A stretch of 64,000 nt of DNA from contig OZ038422.1 in the NCBI GenBank assembly GCA_964036155.1, forward strand, positions 48,321,201 to 48,385,200, read 5' to 3'. How positions within the stretch are numbered: the first letter of the stretch is position 1; each line of letters begins with the position of its first letter. Shown here in pieces: positions 11,023-22,011 of the stretch. Position numbers and translations under genes: made by a program. This stretch comes from Diploscapter coronatus (lineage: Eukaryota > Nematoda > Chromadorea > Rhabditida > Rhabditidae). The notes beneath the pieces are model-generated. The model saw only the letters and a list, made by a program, of their open reading frames with translations, searched no databases and was not told the DNA's origin.

Positions 11023-13567
11023 TCAAATAAACCAACTGTGTATTAATTTGCTTACGTGCTGCACGCATAAAGGTAACATGGTATATAATATCCTTCGATT
11101 ATCAGATTTATGTTGCGGATTTGTCGATATTCTTGCCAAATCACGAAATTTAAAATATAGAGCAAAGTAGAGAAGCGATCCAAAAAGAGCCAGAATATCC
11201 AAAGATGAGCATGATATTAACTAAATATGTTGAATTATTGTGCGATTTCTAATGCATCACAAATAAAATATGATGAGGTAACGTAAGAATGGTCTATCAC
11301 AGTGTCGAACAAAATTGCTGGATAATCCTCATTCTGTGTCGACATCAAAAATTCCGAAATTTGTACTTTGAACTGATTGAATTTAGTTGGATTTTTTAAA
11401 CATATTGTACGTGAAAAACATGAAATTGTACTAAATTTCAGCCAAATCTGAAGAAGTGCAAGCGATTTTTCTAAACATTGACACAGAGATAGAGGATAGG
11501 TGACTCGAAACTTTTGTCTCCTATTGTATCATAACTAGAGAGGCCAAGTGCTTTTTTTTTTTTTCGAAAAACCAACGACGCCATTTATTACTCTAATTGG
11601 TGTCTTGGTTTCATGAAATTAATAACCAATTAACGGGGTAATTAATGATGATTGAAACATCGAAAAACTTCATGCATTCTTTCTCTCCCTCAAAAAGCGA
11701 AGACTTGGCCTCGATAATCATAATACTTTATGCATGATTAAAGTATTGAAAACGTGATATCTTCAACTTACAACTAGAATTAGTCCATATTCAAATTTTT
11801 CATAGTGATATATAAGTAACATTATAATAAAATATACTAAATTTAGAATTATCGCAAACAGCATAATGCCACGAATGATCCTTTTCAAATTATCCCTGCA
11901 ATTTTCATTGTATTAATAGTGCAAATGGTTTTTCACTTACTTGGTAAGCAGATTTGTTAGTCGTGGTGGTTCATATATGAGCACGAGTCGTTGGATAATA
12001 AGGCAGATGCTAAGCAATGCTACGGCTGGACTCACTATCGGAACTAAGAAGAAGAAGAAAATGAGGAAATAACTCATCCATATGATAACTTGCATCGCAA
12101 AATATGACTCTAGCAATATGTAAACCTGTAATTGATGGAATGATGAAATGGTTTTTTTGTATATATGATGAAATGAGAAAACGATAGTATGACGTTTTAA
12201 ATCGAGAGTATTTATGAAATAGTGTAGGACAATAACCGAACTTCAAACGTTTCCAATTCAAGAACTCATTTCGTCATTTGTGAACTTCTTACCCAAAAAA
12301 TAATTGTATTATCAGAGTTGTCCTTATATAAGTCTAAATTACTTTTCTAAAAATTAGTGTACAGTGGCGGTCGAAAGTTTGGAACAATTGTGATTATGAA
12401 TGTAGCCTGGTAGGGCCAATAATTGTAGACCAATTTGAGTGGAAATTGGCAAGAACTCTCAATATGCAGTGTAACGGGACCGAACTATGATTACGATCAT
12501 TGTCTCTATCCCTAAACTCTTTCATCTCTAACTTTGCATGCTCCTCCCCTTGCCATGATAGTCCCTTTTCAGTCTTACCTAGAGGGTTCCTCCAGTCCAC
12601 CCCTAGGCAGAACTCAGACTCTGCCCACTCTACTGTATTCCACCTAATTTCCGTTTTATCTAATTGTCTAGTTGACCAGCATGAATAAATAAAAACAGGA
12701 AAATACAACTTACTATTTCATCTTCCATATGTTAAAAGTCATAAGCTAATCCCAGCACTTGCATGAGAGTGAATTGCACCATCTCTTCTATTTCCTCTCT
12801 GAACGACACCTAACTGCAAGCTTGTTTTCTCTTGTTCCCCCTCTCACTGTACTATTGGACCTGTATACTCTCCATGTTGAGTGTTGAACATGGACTCTAT
12901 CTCCTAATCTCTAAAATCTCAATCATACTAGGAGAATTAATACAATGTTCGGAAGTCAAGATATTTCCATAACCCAATGAATGAGAAAGTTACAACAGAG
13001 GAGAACATGTGTGAGAAGTTTCATTCTAATTAATCCGCAATTATGAGACATACCAGTCTGCATTCATAATGATAATTTTTCAAAATTTTCGATCGCCACT
13101 GTATAGAGAAATTTTAACGAATGCGAATTACAAAAAATATAAACCTAATTCAGCTACAAAAGACGGGATAAGTAGCATTAATAATGATGAAGCTAACACA
13201 GCCGGAAAGAAACTTGCTAATTTTCTCATTTGATAATATATTGGGTAATAAGGCGCCTATAAACAATAATTTTATGATATTTGCCAAATAAGTCAAATTA
13301 CATCCTTTAATTCCAATAATTCGCCGTCGGAAATTCTTAACAGTAGATTAGGTATAATAATTGGAAAAATAAATATAATGAGGATAATAATCCACTTCAA
13401 GGACATATCTCCGACTAGTTTAATGGATTCAATAGCATTGAACTCTGAAATATCATATTCTAATTAAGACCCTACAAAAGGTTTCATATAGTGATATTAT
13501 TATGGAAATTTTTTTATTCCTTCAATTAATATATCTTACTGCTAATATTATGTCCTTCCATTTCCAT
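11023..13567 (-). CDS. Seven-transmembrane chemoreceptor-like protein, copy A
   Basis: Six exons join in frame: 13567-13540, 13444-13302, 13256-13145, 12043-11941, 11895-11772 and 11220-11023, giving 235 residues. The start MEMEGHNIS carries a possible N-glycosylation site. At least five hydrophobic helices follow, including WIIILIIFIFPIIIPNLLL, SPAVALLSICLIIQRLVLIY, IMLFAIILNLVYFIIMLLIY and DILALFGSLLYFALYFKF. The YYPIYYQMR and DNRRILYTM loops look like those of nematode chemoreceptors, but I cannot assign a family. The C-terminus is uncertain: a GTAAGC after LCVQH could be a donor to further exons holding the last helices. The long intron 13144-12044 contains a Tc1-like element. A paralogue in opposite orientation starts at 61507. 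Expected in sensory neurons, by analogy only. Confidence 0.65.
12362..13101. mobile_element. Tc1/mariner-type non-autonomous element, copy A
   Basis: A 740-bp element flanked by TA on both sides (12360-12361 and 13102-13103). Terminal inverted repeats begin CAGTGGCGGTCGAAA on the left and CAGTGGCGATCGAAA on the right complement, and similarity continues inwards for about 50 bp. It sits in the long intron of receptor copy A. It carries a 104-codon open frame on the minus strand (12708-12394) with no transposase motif I can recognise. The same insertion is present in copy B, so it predates the duplication. Confidence 0.8.
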
Positions 13568-14498
13568 AGGTAAAATTATTGAAAAGTTAGAAAATTTAAT
13601 AAGTGCCAATAGAGTCGAAATTTATCGCGCTTTATCTAATACGTTCTAGAAGACTTCAATTTATATACTTCAATCGACAGGTGGATTAGAACAAGATTAG
13701 AAAATCAACTTATTTCATTCTTTCGTCTTGATACGAAAATATCATCGGCGTTTAAATTGCATTAATATTTGATGAAAAGATATATTTTATATTATGGACT
13801 GTGAGGAAGTAAATACTGTATACTCTTTGTTCCTAACTCTTGCTCTCCATTATATGAGAAGCGAATGCTTTCCAGAAATGAGCATTCACCAGACTTTTTA
13901 TTTAATATTGTCATTATCAAATATCAAATATACATTATTCGATAATATATTTTCAGGAAAAACTGAAGATAACAATAACTTTACCCTTTATCAATAAAAA
14001 TTGTAATGAGTGAAAGATACGATCTGCTTTTCAATAAATATGCACTTATTTGGTAGCCATTTGAAATATTCATTAAAGAGAAGTCTATCGTTTTTATTGT
14101 GTTCTGTGCTTAGATTTACAGACAAGATTTATTATTTATGAAGAAGCAGTATTTTCACAGAATATCATATGAGCTGATATTTTATATTCGAAATGCCATT
14201 TATATAAGCGCAAAGACGTAAAACAGGGAAATTCAAATTAAAAATAATTTTACTAGCAAATGAACGAATTGATATATTAAATAGACTAATGTACAAAAGA
14301 ATTTGATTGCACCTCGAAGATACTATGACGCGACATTGATAGATTCTGATTATTGCTGCTTCTTGTCGGAATTAATCTATTGTTTCTTCTGAAATAAAAC
14401 AAACTACAGTAATTATTCCAGGTTAAATTGAAAATTTGAAGTTTAATTATTAAATTTTGTTGTTGATTACAGAATCTAATCACGAGAATAGCAGAGCA
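13568..14498 (-). other. 5' flank of receptor copy A, part of inverted duplication
   Basis: AT-rich flank shared with 60564-61506 on the other strand. It holds an 18-residue shared conceptual stretch (RRNNRLIP...NNQN) near 14335-14390 preceded by a TTTCAG, but it ends in a stop before the receptor start. It may therefore be a decayed exon or 5' leader. The similarity to copy B breaks off near 14498. Confidence 0.5.
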
Positions 14499-14767
14499 TA
14501 AACGATATGATTCTTCGTGATTTTATCTGAAAGGTAAGTAAGTGCGAAGATGAAAATATTAGAGCATGCATGGTTATGAATTTTTTTTAGTTTTTGAACT
14601 ATTCATTTATTAATTAGTTAAATAAATAATTTATTGTCTATTTCAAATTTCAAATAAAATGAGAATAATATTTTAATAGATTGTTGTTCGTCGCTCAGTT
14701 ATCCTTTGCAGGATATCCAGAAAGCACCACGAGGAGGTAGACGAACATCGCTTCCCGCCACACAATC

Positions 14768-14791
14768 ACACACACACACACACACACACCT
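14768..14791. repeat. CA microsatellite
   Basis: A run of about twelve CA units. On the minus strand it directly follows a TTTTGTTTTCAG that could act as a splice acceptor. Confidence 0.8.
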
Positions 14792-14901
14792 GAAAACAAA
14801 ATATTGATATTTAATAAATTTCTAGTGACAGTATTTCAAAGGGCGTTTTTTTTTTTAGAAAAAGAAGGTTGGTTTCTTAGGAAATATGAAATTTTAAAAG
14901 A

Positions 14902-15024
14902 ATGAAACTATTTTCAGTGATCTGTTTCCTGATCATCACGATCGGCTATTCCGGATTTAACGAGGACGGTTCGAGAAATGTGCTGAGTGACATTCAGGTT
15001 GGCAAATGTTTAAATTTTCGATAA
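14902..15024 (+). CDS. Possible small secreted peptide (40 aa)
   Basis: Open frame of 40 codons starting MKLFSVICFLIITIGYSG, a convincing signal-peptide-like hydrophobic start, followed by a short polar tail (FNEDGSRNVLSDIQ) that ends at TAA 15022-15024. A GTTGGC or later donor could extend it. The same DNA on the minus strand could instead be the last exon of the neighbouring gene (acceptor CACTCAG, then HISRTVLVKSGIADRDDQ up to TGA). Only one of the two readings is likely real. Confidence 0.3.
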   Translation: MKLFSVICFLIITIGYSGFNEDGSRNVLSDIQVGKCLNFR

Positions 15025-15118
15025 AAACTATCATTTTTAAGAAGATGTTGGCTTGTAAAATCGTTTAGGTGTTTCATAAAAATTCAAAAATGATTTTCAA
15101 TGATCTAACGATTCTTAC

Positions 15119-16004
15119 CTTGATCTTGTCCGTGAATGTGATCCCTCTTCGGTTCTCTGCCTTGTGCTCCTCAGCACAATGTTTCGCAGCAGCATCGGGG
15201 TCATCGAACTTCACGGTGCACTTTCTGCCCTTGGTGGTGCCGTTGCAGTGGTATCGGCGCACTTTCTTGACTCTGGCGAGATCGAGAAGAACCTCTTGGA
15301 GTATCTGCTAAATTGCTATAATTTATAGTTTTTCAATGAAAGTTTTGGTATTACTGCCCATTATTCCTGAGATGGCCCTTACCTGTCTCTGGGCAAAAAG
15401 AGTGGTGTGAGCGACGCAACGAAAATAGTGTGGGAGGAAGAGATTAAAAAAAGACGTAGAGCCAATGAAAAGGATAGCAATACTCATTTTGTCCAGAAAC
15501 AGGCAGAGTCCATTCAGAATAATTACGTTTTCTTGTCTAGATTTTATTATGAAAATGTTAAACTTACCGCTTCAGCATTAGGTTCACGGAAGAACGCATC
15601 GATGTTGTACTGGTGTTGTGACAGGTCCACCGGCTCTTTCTTTCTGCCTCCCTTGTTAGCGGGCTTCTTTGGAGCGGGAGTAGTGGCGGCTGAAAACATT
15701 AGTCATTTAGAAAAGAAGAAAAAATATAATTTTTTTAAATCACTTTCTTTCTAAAAAGATATTTTCAGATGGCAAAAAATAATATGATTGTTTTTAAGTT
15801 CAGATAATAATTCGAGTTCAAGGAACAACTTACGAAGATTCTTCGTCTTCGTGGAGCCATCATTTCCTTTATCGCCATCTGCCAGTTCCTAAATATTCAA
15901 TTGACCGGAAAGGTTTCATTCAAACACGAAACGTACCAGTCTTTTCTCACTAGGTCTCAATCTGTCTTCCTGTGAGGATGACGATTTAGACGTCGAGATT
16001 TGTC
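15119..16004 (-). CDS. Unrecognised basic protein with zinc-finger-like motif
   Basis: At least four exons can be joined on the minus strand: a Ser-rich start (TSKSSSSQEDRLRPSEKRL, near 16000-15938), ELADGDKGNDGSTKTKNL (near 15890-15834), a Lys/Pro-rich stretch leading to VDLSQHQYNIDAFFREPNAEA (near 15690-15569), and 15304-15119. The last holds C-x8-C-x12-H-x4-H within YHCNGTTKGRKCTVKFDD and the following HCAEEH, which resembles a C2H2 finger with a wide knuckle. I do not recognise the family; a nucleic-acid-binding role is inferred only from the motif and the basic charge. The 3' end is unclear: exons at 14980-14910 or 14790-14699 are both possible. The only visible ATG upstream is followed in frame by TAA after three codons, so the true start is not resolved. 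Confidence 0.5.
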
Positions 16005-16427
16005 CGATTTAGACGGACATTATTTGAGATACGATATCTGAAATTAAAAAAATGAAAATGTTGAGAAGAATTTGTAGAAAACGACCGTATTGCGCGATTT
16101 GAATATGAAGAAGTTGAAAAAATGGACGATATTCGGAAGAAATGGATAAACAAGTGGCAAATGTTTTTATTCATCATCGAAATAACAAAAGAAAAAATGC
16201 AGAATCAAGCTTTTCCTTGGTTTTATTGATTTGATAGTAAGATTCTAGCCAAAATATGGGGTTAGAGGTACGGTAGCACATTCAAAGGCGAACCGAGGTG
16301 AAGCGATGGCGAGTACACTGGGTAAAGGCCGTTCGCCTCTTTTTATGCCTTTGCTCTCCGCCTTCCGCGAAATCTCTCGTTTTTGCTGGTTCCTCTGAAA
16401 TTTTAATCGACTTTTTCCAGATGAATT

Positions 16428-19400
16428 ATGTCTGACGGGTCAAGACCGACTCCGACGCGACGGAACTACCGCCCAGCGGCTGGAGGCCCCAACTCTGGGA
16501 TGTCTGGGGGTCACCAGGTAGGGACTGTGCAAAATTCCTGGACTAAAATTTAAAAATCTTAATTGTTGGTTCTAGAATACGAGAATTTAAAAAGCCCTGG
16601 ATGAAGATAGCATTTTAGACCGGGTTTCTGATCGACATCGTCTCGAAGATCACGAATACCGCGTCGGAAGATCAGAAGGAATTCGAAGTCGCCAGGTACC
16701 AATTTAAAAGAAAAAATTTTAATTAAAACTGTTTGAGTCCAGAGTTGAAAGTAATTGTTTGCTTTAAATTGGATTTCATTTCAGATTGGAAAGGGCTTTC
16801 AAAGAATCGTCGGAACGAATTGATCGACTCGTGAAAAACCACCAACAGGACGTTGAGCAGTGCGTGGATTCGTTCAGAGAGGTTTCGACTAGGGTCACGA
16901 GTGAGTCATTAAAACATTATAATTTTTACAAGGGTGTTTTTCCAATTTTTTCTATAAAAGGATAACAAATAAAATATCCGAACTTCCAGACTGTCGCGAG
17001 CGCTTGACGAACGTCCGAAATGCTCTGTTCAACTGCAAAAAGCTGCTGGAGAATCGGAGAGACGATCTCAGGTACTATAATCATAAATAAGTCAAACTAG
17101 AATGTCAGAATATGTTTGGACATTCACTTGATTTGAAATTGGGGTTAAAGATATAGTCGATTTGTAACTACCGCCGTATTTTCTCTATTAGAAGTCCCCT
17201 TCAGAGGATTATCGGAAATAGAAACCCCAGGGTTTATTTTTGAGAGAAAAAAAAAACATTTTTATTTTAGAAAACTTTGGGTCGAAAACGCCGAGCAAAA
17301 GCACATTTGCGACATCTACGCTCAACTAGAAAAACTAAAAGAGGCCCCCACGAAAATCGAGCAGGAAATCTCAAAGGCAAATTTTCAAGAGGCCGCCAAC
17401 GCAGTTTCTTCATCCCTGGAACTGGTCGACGGGAAATTCAAGGTAGTTTTAAAAAATCACAAGATAATGGAATTTTTATGCTGCTTTTGGAGTAAAATGT
17501 TTCCAATTTCATTTTTTCTCTCAATGATGAACATTTGTTCTCTGATTATGAAGAAAATGTTCCCGGCTCCACTTTCTTCTAACCTTTCAGATAATCGAGG
17601 GCCTGAGTGGACTGCGGATCACAATTCTGGAGCTTTCCGATGTGTTGCTCTCGAAAATCATCGATGAAATCGTCAAACTCGTAGTGGTCGACCCGTTCGA
17701 GTCGAAAATGTTCGACCTGATCCGCGGGCTGCCCGAGTTGAAAATCCAGGAAAACGAGCTGTGTGCTCAACTTTACAAAAAGGTCGGGTTTTTGGAAAAA
17801 TAGGCATATTTTTCACTAATTTTTTAGATAGAAAAAAGTATTATATAAATTTTGAGGAGATATTTTCAAAATTCTCTAAGGCAAATGATATCTTTCAAAA
17901 AAGGGTCTTTTTAATTTTAAACAGACTTTCTAAATTAGAAAAAAAAAGTTTTTTAAAGGGGATATCTGACAAAATTCAATTTTTCAGATGTCATCTCCAC
18001 CTTCGGCTGAATCGTTAGCCTCGAGATTATCCAGAATGGTCGCAGCAATCATCGAGCTGAAAAGAGAAGATGTGGATTTGAATACAGTGGCTTCGCTGGC
18101 GAGGAGTCAGATCGAGAAACAGGTAAAATATTCCGAAAACTATTTAACCCTTAGGCTAAATTTATTTTAAAGCTAGGGTCTTGATCTTGAGATAAATTTA
18201 GATTTGAGACTAAGCTTGATTTTATATAAAAATTTTATTTTAAGACCAAATTTATTGTATCGGTCAAATTAAGTGAGTTTGTGGGTTAAAGAGCGTCTTG
18301 CGAGAAATGCGCGAAGAGAGAGGCTAAAGCGCTGAGAAAGAGTCAGCGTGGGACAATAGAAAGAGTGGTATGCAATTTCCTGTGTCATTCGCTTTTTCTC
18401 GCTATTTTTTGACACACGAATTTTCACCTAGCTTGACTGAAACGATAATTCCGAGTTTGAAATCAGGAATTTGATTATTTCAGGTGGCCGCCTCTGTTCA
18501 ATTAATGAGGGTCCGAGCTAGCTGTGATCAAATTGAGGGAGACTCAACTCACTTGGCCCAGCTTATGCAGATGGTGGGATTTTTTCTTTTTAATTTTTGT
18601 CAATTTATTTTTTTTTGTTTAATTTTAAAAAATTAAGATAGTAGCCCAACTAGAGGCGTCCCGTTCTGCCCACGCACTTCTGGATGAAATCGTCGCGACG
18701 TCCATTTCCAAGCCGAATATTCGAATTCTAACAGCGTTTTGGGAATCGATTCAGGCCGCTATTGAGGTGCGAAATATTTTTTTTTTTCAAATTAAATATA
18801 AGCTTCTTTCGAAAAATTCTTTCCTACTGTAGCTTTTTCCTAAAGACAAACTCTTAGTGTATTTCTTCATTTTCCATTTTCAGAAAAAATATTTTTTCAG
18901 ACTCTGGTCTCGGACCATCTGGACATTTCCTCGACAGCCTCGGGAAGTTCATCTACAAAAGAGGCAATTGACTCGTCCGAGCAAATGCTCTTTCGGTTCG
19001 ACGCGGCCGCCTTCGGAGGCGCTTCGAGTGCCGCGCATTCTCAGGTTTTTCTTTATTTCTTTCAAATGTTATAAAAAAATAACCTTTATTTGGAAGATAA
19101 TCAGTTTTAACCATTTTCATCATTTTTATAAATTTGATCTTAGGCGTCAAGAGTCGTTTGTTCCCCAACCCCGTACAACATCGTGCCGATTTTCCCCCAC
19201 CTCCGAAAAATTATCGATTCTGTGGAAAGCTCGACAGGGCAAAATCCCTGTCCTTTGAGAAGATACGTCCATAGCTTTGTCATGGAGATGTTCGTCGATA
19301 GAGTCAGGTAAAATATGATCTTTTTTAGATCCTATTTTTGTTTTCTTTCAAGAATCATAGTTTGTTGATTGGTCCTTAAAATAAGTTTTTTCTAGCTTTT

Positions 19401-21556
19401 TTAAATAATATATTTTCAAAGATATTATTTTCACTTTTTGAAGCAGTTTTCTATAGAATTTTCTAATTTTATTTTTTACTAAAATGTGTTATCTTTAAAA
19501 ATTTCCAGGAGAAACATGGAAGAGCGCATGGAACAAGCCACAAATAACCTATCTACTGACGTGCCAACCAACAACAACAAAATCCTGCCCTCCGCGGAGA
19601 AAATGTTCGAGCTTTGCAAGGAAGTCCGCAATTTGATTGTCTCAATCGACATGTATGCCGAGAGATTCGTCGCATTATGGATCCTCTTCCTTCAGGAGTA
19701 CTGCAGAAACATGCAAATGGCCTATGAAAAGGTGGATTTTTATTCCTTCAACGCAATTTACATTTTTTGAGGTAGACGGAGTGCTAGTATTGATTTTTAC
19801 GCCAAAACGAGAGAAAATATTGATTTTAAAAATTTGATCTTCCAGGTAACCCCAACCTCAACCGGAGATGGGCGAAGGAAGAAAATCTCTGCGGCGTGGG
19901 TGGCCGACGAAGATATTTCCCGACTTCTGATGAGCCTTCCAAACTGGCAACTAGCCGCGACTAGCATGAGCTACAGTAATTCAAATTTGAATTTCTGAAA
20001 AGTAGCCTAAAAGTTTCAGATCAACTCCCGGCGACCACACCCGCAACACCCGCGGTTGAAAGCGAGCGAGAAATCGGCGAACGAAACGAAAGAGAATCCG
20101 AAATTCTGATTGGAAACCTCGGAACGCAAAAACGGATTGATAAAGCTGGTGAGTTGTTTGAAAAAGGATGCCATTGAAAAATTTTAAGGGGGCACCCTCT
20201 ACAAGTGTTTAAAATTCGTATAATTTGTAACTTTCAGAGCTGATTTCCGACATGAGTGACGTGAAATCCCTGGCACTCTTGCACGAAAGTCTGCGATGGA
20301 TAGCGGAGCAGGTTTTTGAAATTTCGGGCCGAAAAAATCCAAGTTATTTTTCTCAGATCCGTCAATTGGTCCAAAGTCTGCCTTCCTTCCTGAGAAATCA
20401 GCTGAAATCGGTCAAACTACGGATCCACTCCAGTACGGGCGAAGAGAGCACAAATGTAGGATTTTTTTTTTTTATCTTCTAAAATTCGAACAAAAATTGA
20501 TATTTTCGGGATGATTTTTTTCACAAAATGTTAAAATTTGAGTTTTCAGGTCGTAGCCCTGGACGCGATTATGTCGTACGTGAAAAGACTCGAGTCGATT
20601 TCGGATTCCTGCCTTTTGATGCTCCACTTGGAGCTGAGAGTTCATTGTTTCTACCACCTCCTGCCCTTAGCTACAGCAAACCGACCATCAAGCCATGACG
20701 AGGTTGATCCTGAGGTCTGAATTTGTATTTTTCTAGTTTTCCCTTATTTTAAAATTTATCCTGAATATTTTTTATCGGAAAGAATAATTTTTTAAAATTA
20801 TTTTCTTCAGATTTTTGCAAAAAATATTTTTTTTTTCAAATTCATTTTTCCCTATTTTTAGGTAGTCGAACTAGGTCGAGAACTGCACGCTTTCAACAAA
20901 CTACTTTTGGCAATTTTGTCCCAGCCAAAATTACGGTACATTTTCGACGGCCTGGGACACTTGTGCGCGGCGATTTTCATACATTCGAGGTTATTTTTAA
21001 TTTTTTTTTTAAATTTGTATTATAAAAATATTTTCAGCCAACACATTCCTCGACTTTCTGAAGCCGGACGGAAAAGGGCCTGTCGAAATGTTTGGGGAGT
21101 TCAGCAGAGACTTTCCCAGATTACGGCAAGGAGAGAGGCTGAGTTAGACAGAGCAAAGTAATTAGTTTCTTTTTATTTTAGAATTAAATTTGTATTTTTT
21201 AAGTTATAATTTTTCAGATCCTTCTTCGAGCTTCTTACAAATGAGCCGGATGATTTATTGGGGGCGATGGCCGCTCACAGAGACAAATTCAGCCACATCG
21301 AGCTCGGATACTTGCTGCATCTTTCTATCAGGTTTGAAAACTGTCGCAAGATTAAAGACTACTGTAGACTTGATTTTTTAACTATAATTTTATGATTGTT
21401 CTCGTTTTCTGAAACATTATTTAGAGGGTTTCTTCTAATTTCTAAAATAATTCTATTCTAATTTTCAGAAGCCACCCCATACTGGCGAGCCAACATGGTG
21501 CTTTGGAGAACCGCATGAACCAACTCAACGCTTTGCTCAGGAAAACTGCCGCTTAA
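16428..21556 (+). CDS. sec-8: Exocyst complex component Sec8/EXOC4
   Basis: Subunit of the exocyst, the complex that tethers secretory vesicles to the plasma membrane. A start directly after a TTTTTCCAG acceptor, which may be a trans-splice site, gives MSDGSRPTPTRRNYR. Then come the conserved N-terminal Sec8 segments: FLIDIVSKITNTASEDQKEF, LERAFKESSERIDRLVKNH, CRERLTNVRNALFNCKKLL and KLWVENAEQKHICDIYAQLE, whose order and spacing match animal Sec8 (compare the RDELRKLWIEGIEHKH block of the vertebrate protein). Later exons (to 21556) code helical segments ending ELGYLLHLSIR and NQLNALLRKTAA. About 20 exons. AATAAA lies at 21617-21622. The next gene starts about 450 bp downstream on the same strand, close enough for a nematode operon. 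Confidence 0.9.
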
Positions 21557-22011
21557 ATGCAGGACGATGAAAAATTCTATTTATTGACTTTTATTTACCG
21601 AAAACTAAAGATTTGAAATAAATTGTTTTTATCGATTTTCTTTTTCAATGTTTCTCATTTCTAATGCTTGAAAGGCACTGAACAGTATCGACAACACTTG
21701 CATTCTTTGTTATTTTTGACAGGTCTAACTTGAACAAAAATGTGGAAGAAAAATCCTCCTAAACTTGTCCTTATTGCATTTTTTCGAGTTAGTCCTAGGA
21801 AATTTCCAAAATCGCCACCGCGTCCTGCGTTTAGTCAATGCTCGGAAACTAAAGAACGAAAGACTCGATAATCCTCTTTTCCCCTTTTGCATGCCTTTTG
21901 ATAAGAGCCTTAGTTTATAGTTTCCCTCCTTTCGGGGAGCTTATTTTGGCTGATAGTGAAATTTGATGTTGGTTTTACAATCGAGTCAAATTTAGTTGTC
22001 AGGTCACCGCG

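Noticed and set aside
14764..14796. CA run read as a His-Thr repeat exon on the plus strand
   Set aside because: A plain microsatellite explains it; no start or splice context supports coding.
15407..15754. Plus-strand frame starting MSDATKIVWEEEIKKRRRAN
   Set aside because: It looks protein-like, but it covers an intron and a minus-strand exon of the zinc-finger-like gene, and the AAAATAGTGTGGG core of the hairpin elements occurs in it. A shadow frame is more likely.
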